DNA of 64,000 nt, from NCBI RefSeq assembly GCF_000701445.1, contig NZ_JNIX01000007.1, positions 1 through 64,000 of the forward strand, written 5' to 3'. Both the position numbers and the translations under genes were made by a program. Within the stretch, counting starts at the first letter, position 1. Every line of letters starts with the position of its first letter. This document shows, one piece after another, positions 1-8,678 of the stretch. Source of the DNA: Brevundimonas bacteroides DSM 4726 (lineage in GTDB: Bacteria > Pseudomonadota > Alphaproteobacteria > Caulobacterales > Caulobacteraceae). The notes under the pieces are model-generated. The model was not told the DNA's origin. It worked only from the letters and a program-made list of their open reading frames with translations, and ran no database searches.

Positions 1-157
1 CGGTCAGTCGGCTTCGAGCGACGCGGGGCCGTCCGCTTCCGGTCAGACCAGCCGCGCGGAGCGAAAGACGCGAAGCCGAAACCAAACATCACACGGTAAC
101 CGGGCCTCGCGCCCAAGCTCCGCCCGCCCTTCCCACCCGTTCACAGCGGAAGAGCGA
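1..157. repeat. Dispersed intergenic repeat, copy A (truncated by window start)
   Basis: Bases 1-62 are identical to 63006-63067. After a diverged middle, 118-157 matches 63124-63163 almost perfectly (GTTCACAGCGGAAGAGCG is shared). The two copies lie about 63 kb apart in the same orientation and neither is in a convincing gene. The left boundary is unknown because the window begins inside the repeat. Bases 158-251 hold nothing else I can support. Confidence 0.85.
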
Positions 158-251
158 TGACGCGTGACCGGCGCCGCGCCAGCGTCGCCTTGACGTTCGC
201 ACCAGGAGGGCCGCAACTCCGCCTTCGTTCTTCGCCGCTTCCGGACCGCCC

Positions 252-1916
252 ATGACCCGCGCCCTTCTCGCCGTCGCCTTCGCCACGACCGCCCTGCCCG
301 CATCGGCACAGGATCTGCTGATCCGCGGCGGGACGATCCACACTGGCGTGGACGGCGCCGCCCCCGCCGAGGTCGTCATCGCGCGGGACGGCCGCATCGC
401 CTACGTCGGTCCGGCCGCTGGCGCGCCGTCCACGGAAGGCCTGGAGATCGTCGAACTGAACGGCGCGACCCTGTTTCCCGGCTTCACCGACGGCCACGCC
501 CACCTCGACGGCATCGGCTGGCGCGAGCTGACGCTGAACCTGGAAGGCTCCGCCTCCGTCGTTGACGCCATGAGCCGCCTGACCGCCTGGGCCCAGGCCA
601 ACCCCGAGGGCGTCATCATCGGACGCGGCTGGATCGAGACGCGCTGGCCCGAAAGCGCCAATGGAGCCCGCTTCCTGACCGCCTCCGATCTGGACGCCGC
701 CGCGCCAGGCCGCATTGTCCTTCTGCAACGCGCCGACGGCCACGCGACCGTCGCCTCTACCGCCGCGATGACACGGCTCGGCATCACGGGTGAAACCCAA
801 GCCCCATTCGGCGGCGAAATCCTCAAGGGCTCCGATGGCCAGCCCACCGGCCTGTTCGTCGACGCCGCCGAGCAGCTGCTGGCCCCGCTGATGCCCCAGG
901 CCGATCCGGACGCGACGCGCGCCGCCTATCGAGCGGGCTTTCAGGTCGAGGCCCGCTACGGCTGGACCGGTCTGCATTCCATGAGCGTCCCCTGGCGCGA
1001 CGTGCCCCTGATCGAAGCCATGGCCGAGGCCGGCGAGGCCCCCCTGCGCGTATACAACAGCGTCACCCCTGACGGCGTCGCCGAGCTATTCCGGAGCGGT
1101 CCCCGCTCGGTGGCCGACGGCCGCGTCATCACCCGCGCGGTCAAGTTCTACGCGGACGGGGCGCTCGGCTCGCGCGGCGCGGCGCTGCACGCCCCCTACT
1201 CCGACGCGCCCGAGACCTCGGGCCTGATGCAGGTCGTGCGCGAGCAGCAGGTGCCGCTCTACGAACAGGCGCTGCGCTCCGGCATCCAGCTGGCCACCCA
1301 CGCCATCGGCGACCGGGGCAACACCGAGGTGGCCGAATGGTACGCCGAGGCGCTCGGCAATGTGCCACCCTCTGAACGCCCGAACGGCGCGGACGTGCGC
1401 TGGCGCATCGAGCACGCCCAGATCCTGCGGCCACAGGACTATCGCTGGTTCCACGAACTGCCGATCCTGGCCTCCATGCAGCCCAGCCACGCCATCGGGG
1501 ACTTCCACTTCGCGCCCGCACGTCTTGGCGACGCTCGTCTCGACGGTGCCTATGCCTGGAAGAGCCTGGTGGATCGTGGCGTCATCGTCGTCGGCGGCTC
1601 CGACGCTCCGGTCGAACGCGGCGATCCCCTGATCGAATTCTACGCCGCCGTCGCGCGCCGCGATCTCGAAGGCTTCCAGGGTCCGGACTGGCGCCCGCAG
1701 GAGGCGGTCGACCGGGCGACGGCCTTGAAGATGTTCACCCTCTGGCCCGCCTACGCCTCGTTCCGCGAGGACGAGCTGGGCACCATCGAAGTCGGCAAGC
1801 GCGCCGATTTCACGGCGTTCAACATCGACCTGATGACCGTGCCCGAGGCCGACATCCCGCGCGGCCGTGCCGTCCTGACAGTCGTCGACGGCGAGGTGAT
1901 GTACCGGGCGGACTGA
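252..1916 (+). CDS. Secreted amidohydrolase, YtcJ-like
   Basis: A 554-residue metal-dependent hydrolase of the amidohydrolase superfamily. Residues 1-20 form a signal peptide ending ALPASAQ, so the enzyme is probably periplasmic. The metal-binding HxH is in GFTDGHAHLDG (His82 and His84). A lysine in VKFYADGALGSRG is the likely bridging residue, and later histidines lie in LATHAIGDRGN and RIEHAQI. The C-terminal GGSDAP and KRADFTAF motifs are typical of YtcJ-type amidohydrolases. The substrate cannot be inferred; relatives act on amides or N-formyl compounds. It converges on the TonB receptor gene across a shared hairpin. Confidence 0.9.
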   Translation: MTRALLAVAFATTALPASAQDLLIRGGTIHTGVDGAAPAEVVIARDGRIAYVGPAAGAPSTEGLEIVELNGATLFPGFTDGHAHLDGIGWRELTLNLEGSASVVDAMSRLTAWAQANPEGVIIGRGWIETRWPESANGARFLTASDLDAAAPGRIVLLQRADGHATVASTAAMTRLGITGETQAPFGGEILKGSDGQPTGLFVDAAEQLLAPLMPQADPDATRAAYRAGFQVEARYGWTGLHSMSVPWRDVPLIEAMAEAGEAPLRVYNSVTPDGVAELFRSGPRSVADGRVITRAVKFYADGALGSRGAALHAPYSDAPETSGLMQVVREQQVPLYEQALRSGIQLATHAIGDRGNTEVAEWYAEALGNVPPSERPNGADVRWRIEHAQILRPQDYRWFHELPILASMQPSHAIGDFHFAPARLGDARLDGAYAWKSLVDRGVIVVGGSDAPVERGDPLIEFYAAVARRDLEGFQGPDWRPQEAVDRATALKMFTLWPAYASFREDELGTIEVGKRADFTAFNIDLMTVPEADIPRGRAVLTVVDGEVMYRAD

Positions 1917-1923
1917 ACGAATA

Positions 1924-1949
1924 CGGCCGCTCCGTTTCCGGAGCGGCCG
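1924..1949. terminator. Bidirectional hairpin terminator
   Basis: A perfect 10-bp stem, CGGCCGCTCC paired with GGAGCGGCCG, with loop GTTTCC. It lies between the 3' ends of the convergent amidohydrolase and TonB-receptor genes. There is no strong T-run, as is common in high-GC genomes. Confidence 0.7.
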
Positions 1950-1973
1950 CCAGTCAGAGGAGGACTTTAGAAC

Positions 1974-4625
1974 TTAGAACCGGGCGGTCAGACTGACCGA
2001 GGCGCTCGAACCCAGATCGTAGTTGTTGATCCGGATCTTATTGCCGAGTTCCTGGTACTCGTCGAACTCGGTGCCGAGCAGGTTGCGCAGCTCGAGCGCG
2101 AAGCCCAGGTCGCGGCCCATCGCCGTGAAGTCCTTGCGGTAGACGAAGTCCAGGAACACGCCGGGCTCCTGGATGTAGTCCGGTTCGCGGCTGCCGCTCA
2201 CGCCCGCGCCGCGCGCGGTGATGCGCTCGGACACATAGTTGACGATCAAGGTCGCCTGCGACCGGGCGGCGTCGTCCTCCCAGCCGAACTGGGCGTTGAC
2301 GACGTGCTCGGACTGACCCTGCATGCGGCTGCCGTCCTGGATGAAGAAGGCCGCGCTCTCCGCCACGCCCGCGCCGCCGAGCGTGAAGACCCGGTCACCC
2401 GCGACCACCTGAACCTCGGAGTCCGAGTAGGTGTAGTTGGCCTGAACCAGCCACCGCTTGTTGGCGATGAAGCTCATGCCATTGTCGGGGAACTCGAAGT
2501 ACTTCTTGGCTTCGAACTCGGCGCCGATGATCGTGGCTTGGGGCGCGTTCAGGAACGACTGCTGACGCTGGTTGCCGACGTCGACGATGATCGACTCGAC
2601 CGGGTTTTCCAGGTCCTTGTAGAAGATGCCGGCGGTGATGAACTGCTGGCGGGCGAAGTACCACTCCCAGCGGGCGTCCAGGTTCAGGATCTCGGTGTCG
2701 ATCAGGAACGGGTTGCCGATGAAGGTCCGGTCCGAATCGGGGTCGGTGTAGGACTGGGGCGCCAGTTCGCGGAACTGGGGCCGGCCGATGGTCTGCGACG
2801 CCGCGAGACGCAGCTGCATGTCCTCGGCGAAGTTCCAGGTCACCGTAGCGGCCGGAAGCCAGTACTGCTCCTCGATGCCGGTGTCCTGGAAGGGCGCGGC
2901 GCCGCCGAACAGGTCGCGCGGCGAGACCGACTGCTCGCCGTCCTCGTAGCGGACGCCGACGGTCAGGTTGACCAGCGGGATGATCTCCGCCTCGACCTGG
3001 CCGTAGATCGCGTTGACCGTCAGCTCGGCGTCATAGGCCGCCGCGCCGTTCGATCCGGTGATCTCCTCGATCTGCAGGGTCGTGCCGTTGATGTTGAAGT
3101 CCGAGAACAGGAAGTCGACGCGCGATTCCCGCTGATCCTCGGTCAGGCCGCCCGGCGAGATGAAGCGCAGGTCGCGACGCTCCGAATCGCGGGTGTTGTC
3201 GAAGTGGGCCAGGCCCAGGCTGAACACCGCCTCGCGGAAGTCCGAGAGCTCCAGCGTGTAGCGGAAGTCCGCCCCGGCCGAAAACACGTCGTCCTGCAGC
3301 TCGCTGAAGGAGATCAGGTTGCGGTTGATGTCGTGGACGTACTGGCCGCCGGCGTTGAAGCCGTAGCCGAAGCGGGTCTCGTAGGGCGCATCGCGCGAGG
3401 TGGTGGCGTAGGACGCCCGCCAGTCGATCTCGAAGGCGCCGTCGGCGAAGTCATGCTCGCCGGCCAGCTGGGTCGTGAACAGCTGACGGACGAAGTATTC
3501 GGTGAAGTCGTCACGGATGACCGAGCCGCCGGCGTCGAAGTCCGGGCCTTCCTGGCTGCGGGCTTCCTTGGAGGTGTTGCGGACGTAGAAATTGGTCCAC
3601 GTCACCTCGTGGTCCAGGCCCGACAGCGACAGGGCGCCCAGGAAGTTCAGCTGGACGTCGGTCTGGGTCGAGGCGAAAGCCTTGGACGTCGACACGACCA
3701 GGTTCGAGCCCGAGAACTGGCCCTCTTCCTGGAAGCCCTGACGGGTGTGGCTGCTGTAATCGTACCCGGCGACGGCGAGGACGCCGAGGGTGCCGATCGG
3801 GGTCTCGTGCGAGAAACCACCCGAGGCCTCCAGGCTGCCGTCGATCGGGATTTCCTCGCGCTGGAGCAGACGCAGCGGCGCGTTCTCGAGCGACTGACCA
3901 ATCTGGCGCAGCTGGGTCGCCGTATAGTTCGGACCGGTCTGGATGCGATTGCCGGAAGCGAAGGCCAGAGCCAGCGGGCCCGGGACGTCGCGGGTACCAT
4001 CGTCGAAGCCGAGGAAATCGGTGCGGCTGCCGTAGTAGATCAGGCCTTCCTGGGCCGTCGTCTCGGTGTCGTAGCCGATGCCGACCTTGAAGTCGAAGAA
4101 GGGGTCGTTGGGGGCGTCGACCGTGCGCAGGTCGATCACGCCGCCGCCGAACTCGCCCGGATAGTTGACCGAATAGGTCTTCTGGACCGTCACGCCTTCG
4201 AGGATGCCGGACGGGAAGAGGTCCAGCGGAACGACGCGCTGGAGCGGCTCAGGCGACGGCAGCGGCGAACCGTTCAGGAGCGCCGACGAGTAGCGTTCGC
4301 CAAGGCCGCGCACGTAGACGAACCGACCTTCGACGACCGACAGGCCGGTGACACGGGTCAGGGCTGCGGCGGCGCTGGAATCGCCCGTGCGTTGCAGGTC
4401 TTCCGCCGTCAGGAAGGCGGCGACCTCGGGGCTCTCGCGGTTCGGTTCCGGGATGTAGCGACCGAGAACGACGATCTCGTCGACCTGGGTGGCCTCGTCC
4501 TGGTCTTGAGTCTGTTCGGCCGGGGTCTGGTCGACCGGAGCGGTCTGGGCGTGGGCCAGGCCTGGCGCGATTAGCGCGCTGGTGGCCAGGAGGACCCCTG
4601 TCAGGGTCAGGGAAAGTGTCTTCAT
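1974..4625 (-). CDS. TonB-dependent outer-membrane receptor
   Basis: An 883-residue outer-membrane beta-barrel transporter driven by TonB. Residues 1-27 are a signal peptide ending GLAHAQ. The plug domain follows (TAEDLQRTGDSSAAAALTRV, then VYVRGLGERYSS and NYPGEFGGGVIDL). The rest is barrel, ending in the terminal aromatic sequence SLTARF expected for BAM recognition. The substrate is unknown. It is the downstream gene of a two-gene unit with the lipoprotein at 4707-6215, separated by 81 bp that hold a hairpin. The pairing suggests the lipoprotein binds or presents the same ligand at the cell surface (inference). Confidence 0.93.
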   Translation of the reverse strand: MKTLSLTLTGVLLATSALIAPGLAHAQTAPVDQTPAEQTQDQDEATQVDEIVVLGRYIPEPNRESPEVAAFLTAEDLQRTGDSSAAAALTRVTGLSVVEGRFVYVRGLGERYSSALLNGSPLPSPEPLQRVVPLDLFPSGILEGVTVQKTYSVNYPGEFGGGVIDLRTVDAPNDPFFDFKVGIGYDTETTAQEGLIYYGSRTDFLGFDDGTRDVPGPLALAFASGNRIQTGPNYTATQLRQIGQSLENAPLRLLQREEIPIDGSLEASGGFSHETPIGTLGVLAVAGYDYSSHTRQGFQEEGQFSGSNLVVSTSKAFASTQTDVQLNFLGALSLSGLDHEVTWTNFYVRNTSKEARSQEGPDFDAGGSVIRDDFTEYFVRQLFTTQLAGEHDFADGAFEIDWRASYATTSRDAPYETRFGYGFNAGGQYVHDINRNLISFSELQDDVFSAGADFRYTLELSDFREAVFSLGLAHFDNTRDSERRDLRFISPGGLTEDQRESRVDFLFSDFNINGTTLQIEEITGSNGAAAYDAELTVNAIYGQVEAEIIPLVNLTVGVRYEDGEQSVSPRDLFGGAAPFQDTGIEEQYWLPAATVTWNFAEDMQLRLAASQTIGRPQFRELAPQSYTDPDSDRTFIGNPFLIDTEILNLDARWEWYFARQQFITAGIFYKDLENPVESIIVDVGNQRQQSFLNAPQATIIGAEFEAKKYFEFPDNGMSFIANKRWLVQANYTYSDSEVQVVAGDRVFTLGGAGVAESAAFFIQDGSRMQGQSEHVVNAQFGWEDDAARSQATLIVNYVSERITARGAGVSGSREPDYIQEPGVFLDFVYRKDFTAMGRDLGFALELRNLLGTEFDEYQELGNKIRINNYDLGSSASVSLTARF

Positions 4626-4668
4626 GATCTGCGCGCCTTGAAGGGGTTCAACGGAAAGCGGGAAAGGT

Positions 4669-4693
4669 GGCGGCGGCCCGGAAGACCGCCGCC
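4669..4693 (-). terminator. Intergenic hairpin between lipoprotein and receptor genes
   Basis: GGCGGCGG (4669-4676) pairs with CCGCCGCC (4686-4693) across a 9-nt loop. It lies between the stop of the lipoprotein gene and the start of the receptor gene. Transcription runs through both, so it may partly terminate or stabilise the upstream message and set their ratio. There is no T-run. Confidence 0.5.
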
Positions 4694-4706
4694 TCGCTAT
4701 CCGTCA

Positions 4707-6215
4707 TCAGCAGGTCGTGTTGCCCGACAGGCCGCAGGTCCAGCCGGCGTACCAGTTGTCGGCCGCGTTCTGTACGGCGCCGATGTAGCTGGTGGCCGTG
4801 AAGAAGCTGTAGACCGCCGGCGCGTTGACCGGCGTCACGGCGGTTTCGTTGGCGCCGTTGATGAAGGTCAGGATGTGGTTCGTCAGGGTCGCACCGGTCG
4901 GAGCCGTCATGGTGTTGGTGCCCGCGGCCGTGTTGCCGACGCTGGGGGCCGTGGTGAACACGGCGGCCGAGCGAGTGGCGTTGTTCGGGCGGTAGGACAC
5001 CGGGCAGGACATGAAGACCGAGCGGAAGTTGGCGCCCGCCGTCTGGGTGTCGGCGTCAGCGATGTCCAGGCAGCCCGCAACCGAACCGGCACCGGCGGTG
5101 AAGACGGAGTTGATGACCGTCGCGGCCGAACCCGTGTCGAAGTGGGCGACCGTGTGGGCGTCGATCGGCGAGACGCGGCCGGCCAGCGTCCAGTTGGCGA
5201 TCTGCGGCCGCGAGTTGTAGCGCGAGGCCAGCGGCGTGGCGGCCGGGGCGGCCGAGAACTCGAAGCCGGCCGAGCGGCTGGTCGAGGTCGGGGCGCGCTG
5301 GGTCACGATGCCGAACTGGGCGCCACCGCGCCAGCCGGTGTCGGTGTCCAGACCGTCGTCGTCGGCGCCCGTGATGACGATGCGGCGCAGGTTGACGTTG
5401 CCGCCGAAGATTTCGATGCCGTCGTCCGACGAGTTGTGGACCTGGACGAACTCGACCGTGGTGCCCGAGCCGACGCCGCCCATGGTCAGGCCCTGCAGCT
5501 CGTTGCCCGTCGAGATCTCGAAGCCCGAGAACTTGATCTGGACGTAGCGGATACGGCCCGAGTTATCGGTCGGGGTGTTGCCGCCGTAGAAGGCCGAGGT
5601 GCCCTCGACCTGGCCGGTGCAGGTGACCGGAGCGGTCAGCTGGCAGTTGGCCTGCGGCGCGCGACCGGCGATGACGAGGCCGCCCCACTGACCTTGCGAG
5701 GTCAGGGTGGTGGTGCCTTCGATGTTCTGGCGGCTGGTGAAGATGATCGGGTTGGTCGCGGTGCCTTCGGCGAAGATCTGCGAGCCGCGGTTAACGATCA
5801 GATAGTCCGAACCGCCCGAGGCGAAGATGCGCACGCCCGGATCAATGGTCAGGACGCCCTGCTGGCCCGTGGTCGAGGCCGGGTCGATGCCGCGGTCTGT
5901 GCCGACCTGGGTGCGGCCCGAGATGGCGTAGATCGTGCCGGCGCGGTTCGTCAGGGTCAGGTTGCCGATGATGTCCGACGGCAGCTGGCAGGCGCGCAGG
6001 GTGCCGTTGGCCACGGTGCCGACGTTGGCCAGACCGGCCGGGCAGTCGGCCGCCGGGGTTCCCGGGGGCAGAGGGTTGGTGCCGCCACCGCCCGTTCCGC
6101 CGCCCGTCCCAGTTCCAAAATCGCCTTCGCCGGGCGAAGCCACCTCGGCGGAGCCGCACGCGGCCAGCGCCATCACGGCCGCACCGGCCAGCAGAACCTT
6201 GGTCAGTCGAAGCAT
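4707..6215 (-). CDS. Surface lipoprotein partner of the TonB receptor
   Basis: About 502 residues. I chose the ATG at 6215 because GAGGGGA precedes it and the product then opens with a clean lipoprotein signal, MLRLTKVLLAG...LAAC, with lipidated Cys20. A Gly/Thr/Asn-rich low-complexity linker follows. The rest is rich in short beta turns (NRAGTIYAISGRTQVG, GSQIFAEGTATNPIIF, FSGFEISTGNELQGL, NSSDDGIEIFGGNVNLR), which suggests a right-handed beta-helix. Paired Cys near the C terminus (WTCG...TTC) may form a disulfide. No catalytic function is evident. It precedes the TonB receptor on the same strand, so it is probably a surface ligand-binding or processing partner. Confidence 0.85.
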   Translation of the reverse strand: MLRLTKVLLAGAAVMALAACGSAEVASPGEGDFGTGTGGGTGGGGTNPLPPGTPAADCPAGLANVGTVANGTLRACQLPSDIIGNLTLTNRAGTIYAISGRTQVGTDRGIDPASTTGQQGVLTIDPGVRIFASGGSDYLIVNRGSQIFAEGTATNPIIFTSRQNIEGTTTLTSQGQWGGLVIAGRAPQANCQLTAPVTCTGQVEGTSAFYGGNTPTDNSGRIRYVQIKFSGFEISTGNELQGLTMGGVGSGTTVEFVQVHNSSDDGIEIFGGNVNLRRIVITGADDDGLDTDTGWRGGAQFGIVTQRAPTSTSRSAGFEFSAAPAATPLASRYNSRPQIANWTLAGRVSPIDAHTVAHFDTGSAATVINSVFTAGAGSVAGCLDIADADTQTAGANFRSVFMSCPVSYRPNNATRSAAVFTTAPSVGNTAAGTNTMTAPTGATLTNHILTFINGANETAVTPVNAPAVYSFFTATSYIGAVQNAADNWYAGWTCGLSGNTTC

Positions 6216-6508
6216 CGGGAATCCCCTCGCGTTGAAATTTGCGGGTCGCCGCTGGCGTCCGAACGACGCAGTTCCCAGCAACCCCGCGCCGCCTTTAGGA
6301 CGCGAGTGCAATGCTCCCGTGACAGAAAATCTGCAGTTTATTACATTCGTTCAGAAAACGGAGCGGTTGTCGCGACAGTGTCGGAAACAAATACTTGCGA
6401 TGGATTTGAGGCAATCGATCCGAACCCGGATCATGCGTCCAAATGGCGCCGTTTCGGCGATTGCCGCTTGAGCGCTCGGGCGGTTCGGGTAGTTTGCGCG
6501 CTGGCTCC

Positions 6509-6582
6509 GCGGGCGTGATGTAGTGGTAGCCTGAAAGCTTCCCAAGCTTTTCGTGCGGGTTCGATTCCCGCCGCCCGCTCCA
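6509..6582 (+). tRNA. tRNA-Gly(CCC)
   Basis: A full cloverleaf with encoded CCA (6580-6582). Acceptor GCGGGCG (6509-6515) pairs with CGCCCGC (6572-6578). The anticodon stem AAAGC/GCTTT encloses loop TTCCCAA, with anticodon CCC at 6541-6543. The T arm is GCGGG-TTCGATT-CCCGC (6555-6571). It reads GGG glycine codons. A hairpin terminator follows at 6611. Confidence 0.95.
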
Positions 6583-6610
6583 GCTCCTCCGGCCCCGTGA
6601 TAAGGCGAAA

Positions 6611-6637
6611 CGCCGCCCCGAGAGGCTCGGGACGGCG
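6611..6637. terminator. Hairpin terminator after tRNA-Gly
   Basis: CGCCGCCCCGAG (6611-6622) pairs with CTCGGGACGGCG (6626-6637) with one mismatch and a tight loop, followed by CTTGCTT. It serves the tRNA on the plus strand and probably the small minus-strand gene at 6664. Confidence 0.65.
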
Positions 6638-6663
6638 CTTGCTTCAGGTGTCGCGAGTGCGGA

Positions 6664-6864
6664 TCAACGGCGGCGGGAGTGGCGGATCGCCGTGATCGAA
6701 CCAGCCGAGGTCGCCACCGCGATGGCGGCCCAGAACAGGGCGTCGTTCCAGGCGCGCTGCCAGAGGTGAAAGCCCACGATCGCGACCCAGGTCACGGCCA
6801 TGACGACGACGGCGCCCAGCGCCGCCTGATCGCCGTTTCGGGCGCCGTTCGGCCCGCCCGTCAT
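6664..6864 (-). CDS. Small two-TM membrane protein
   Basis: 66 residues with two hydrophobic segments (LGAVVVMAVTWVAIVGF and ALFWAAIAVATSAGSI) and a basic tail. I recognise no family. Its ATG overlaps the TGA of the upstream TraB/GumN gene by four bases (ATGA). This supports real translation by coupling and a place in the same operon. Function unknown. Confidence 0.6.
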   Translation of the reverse strand: MTGGPNGARNGDQAALGAVVVMAVTWVAIVGFHLWQRAWNDALFWAAIAVATSAGSITAIRHSRRR

Positions 6865-7823
6865 TGCCGCGTGACCGTGACGCCACGGTCCTCCAGAATC
6901 TCCTGAACGCTGTCGTCACCCGCGAGGTGGGCGCTGCCGACGGCGATGAAGGTGGTGCCGGACCCCGCCAGCAGGGCCTGGATCTGGTCGGCCCAATTGG
7001 CGTTCCTACGGACCAGCAGGGCCTGGTAGATCTCTTCCGAGGCCGAGCGCATCTCGTCGACGCCCAGGCGCTCGATGCCCTCGACGTCCCCCGTGGCCCA
7101 GGCTTCGACCAGGGCGTCCAGTTCCGTGGTGGCGTCCTCCCAGCTCTCCAGCGTGGCGCGCAGGAAGGCGACCTGGGTGTCCTCGGACAGGGTCGCCAGA
7201 ATGCGGACCTGCTCGTCGATGGTCTCGAAGCCGGTCACCGGCTTGCCGGCCGCCTCGGCGCGGGCCTTGAGGATGATCTCCACGCCGGACTGGGGATCAT
7301 ACCCGGCCTTGGCGAGCGGCGCGACCGACAGGGTCAGTCCCACCAGCCAGGGACGCAGCGGGTCGAGCTGGGCGGCGGTGGCGCCGATGGAGCCGGCGGC
7401 CTCGTTCAGTTCGGCGATTTCCTCGGCCGTCAGCAGGCTGGAGAGGGGACGGTCCGGCGAAACCCCATACTGGGCGATCAGGGGCTGGATGGCGGCCTGG
7501 TCGTCGGGGTTGGAGATTTCGAAGATGACGTTCTGGCTGGCGTCGAAAGCGGCGTCGACCTTGGGCGAGCCCCAGGCCGTGGTCGGGCGCAGCACATGGA
7601 CGGTGCCGAACAGATAGAGGGTCGAATCCGCGTCGCGGATCACCCACAGCGCGGGCCCGTCACCCTCGGCCTGGGGCACAGAGGCGGGGGCGGCGGTCTG
7701 GGCGAAGGCGTCGGCGGGGGCCGAGGCCAGGAACGCCACGGTCAGGCCGAGGCCGAGGGCGGCGCCGGCGGCCGAGCGGCCGATCCGGGCGGCGGAGGAC
7801 TTGAGCAGGGAGGCGAGTTTCAT
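6861..7823 (-). CDS. TraB/GumN family protein
   Basis: 320 residues. An N-terminal signal or anchor segment (about 20-42, ending ADAFAQT) is followed by a TraB/GumN-type domain. The family signature GTVH is at 73-76 (LFGTVHVLRP), and the second conserved motif is near the C terminus (FIAVGSAHLAG). Both are present, so the putative metal-binding, peptidase-like site looks intact. Bacterial members are uncharacterised or proposed periplasmic metalloproteases. Translationally coupled to the small membrane gene downstream. Confidence 0.88.
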   Translation of the reverse strand: MKLASLLKSSAARIGRSAAGAALGLGLTVAFLASAPADAFAQTAAPASVPQAEGDGPALWVIRDADSTLYLFGTVHVLRPTTAWGSPKVDAAFDASQNVIFEISNPDDQAAIQPLIAQYGVSPDRPLSSLLTAEEIAELNEAAGSIGATAAQLDPLRPWLVGLTLSVAPLAKAGYDPQSGVEIILKARAEAAGKPVTGFETIDEQVRILATLSEDTQVAFLRATLESWEDATTELDALVEAWATGDVEGIERLGVDEMRSASEEIYQALLVRRNANWADQIQALLAGSGTTFIAVGSAHLAGDDSVQEILEDRGVTVTRQ

Positions 7824-7881
7824 CGTTCCGATCCTTTCGGTCAGGGAGGCAGGCGTTGAAGTCAGGAGAAAGGCGGCGGCG

Positions 7882-8469
7882 TCAGGTGATCCCGCGTCGC
7901 GCCGAGGCGACGATGGAGGCGAGCAGATAGACGGCCATCAGGATGCCCATGAGAGCCCAGGCGCTGATGCTATCCACCATCCCGAGGCGCTCGGCGGCGG
8001 CGTAGAGGAACAGCGCCGTCTGCAGCGCCCAGAAGGCGATGGCGGAGGTCTCGGCCATGACCTGGCGCAGCATTTCGTCGGCGCGACGCCACAGCATGAC
8101 GTTGGCGACCGTCTGTGTGGCCAGCAGCAGCACGATCCCGCCGAAGACCACATCGGGCGCTATGGCCGCCGGGGCGTACATGGGCAGGAGCAACATGACG
8201 CCCGCCAGCAGAAAGACGGCGATCTGCAGCACGCCGCAGCCCTTGGGGATAGTGGAGGGCCGCGTGAACAGGACGATGGCGCTCATCAGACCGATGGCGA
8301 TCAGGGCGACGGCCATAGCTACCGCCAGAACGTCGGGCCACGGCGCGCCATGGTCCTTGAACAGCTGGGCCATGCCATAGCCGCAGAAGGCGCCGACGCC
8401 GGCGAGAACAACGGTCAGGCCGACCTTGGCGGCGAGCGACCGGGGACGATCTTGGATTTCCGACATCAT
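7882..8469 (-). CDS. Multi-pass membrane protein in XRE operon
   Basis: 195 residues from the ATG at 8469 (a second ATG follows at once at 8466). About six hydrophobic segments are visible, for example VGLTVVLAGVGAFCGYGM, VLQIAVFLLAGVMLLL, VVFGGIVLLLATQTVANVM and ALMGILMAVYLLASI. I do not recognise the family; it is reminiscent of DUF2975-type membrane proteins that travel with small XRE regulators. The start lies two bases after the stop of the HTH gene, so the two are co-transcribed and probably coupled. Confidence 0.75.
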   Translation of the reverse strand: MMSEIQDRPRSLAAKVGLTVVLAGVGAFCGYGMAQLFKDHGAPWPDVLAVAMAVALIAIGLMSAIVLFTRPSTIPKGCGVLQIAVFLLAGVMLLLPMYAPAAIAPDVVFGGIVLLLATQTVANVMLWRRADEMLRQVMAETSAIAFWALQTALFLYAAAERLGMVDSISAWALMGILMAVYLLASIVASARRGIT

Positions 8470-8471
8470 GG

Positions 8472-8669
8472 TCAGGCTCCGCTGTCCGAAAAGATGGATT
8501 CGATGGGTTGTTCGAAGACGCGGGCGATCTTGAAGGCGAGAGGCAGGGAAGGGTCGTAGCGGCCGGTCTCGAGCGCATTGACGGTCTGGCGCGAGACACC
8601 GAGCGCGGCGGCCAGATCCGCCTGGCTCCAGTTGCGTTCGGCGCGAAGAACCTTGAGGCGGTTGTTCAT
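8472..8669 (-). CDS. XRE-family HTH regulator, YozG-like
   Basis: 65 residues, essentially a single Cro/C1-type helix-turn-helix. MNNRLKVLRAERNWSQADLA leads into recognition helix ALGVSRQTVNALETGRYDPS. Short regulators of this type usually sit in operons with membrane proteins they control. Here it lies between two membrane-protein genes. A 7-bp inverted repeat in the promoter region at 9130-9168 is a plausible autoregulatory operator. Confidence 0.9.
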   Translation of the reverse strand: MNNRLKVLRAERNWSQADLAAALGVSRQTVNALETGRYDPSLPLAFKIARVFEQPIESIFSDSGA

Positions 8670-8678
8670 TGGACGGGA

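Noticed and set aside
2304-4574. Long plus-strand open frame (756 codons) opposite the TonB receptor
   Set aside because: Antisense of a clear beta-barrel gene; composition is Val/Gly/Arg/Asp-rich without any domain, a typical high-GC shadow.
6319-6336. Possible PhoB box upstream of the lipoprotein gene
   Set aside because: Only one half-site (CTGTCAC) is good; the other (CTGCAGA) matches at three of seven positions.
6373-6383. 11-bp palindrome CGACAGTGTCG upstream of the lipoprotein gene
   Set aside because: Five-base arms are too short to stand out in a region of this composition; kept only as a note.
4638-6518. 626-codon plus-strand open frame opposite the lipoprotein gene
   Set aside because: Same shadow effect; the minus-strand product has a lipobox and a ribosome site, this one has neither.
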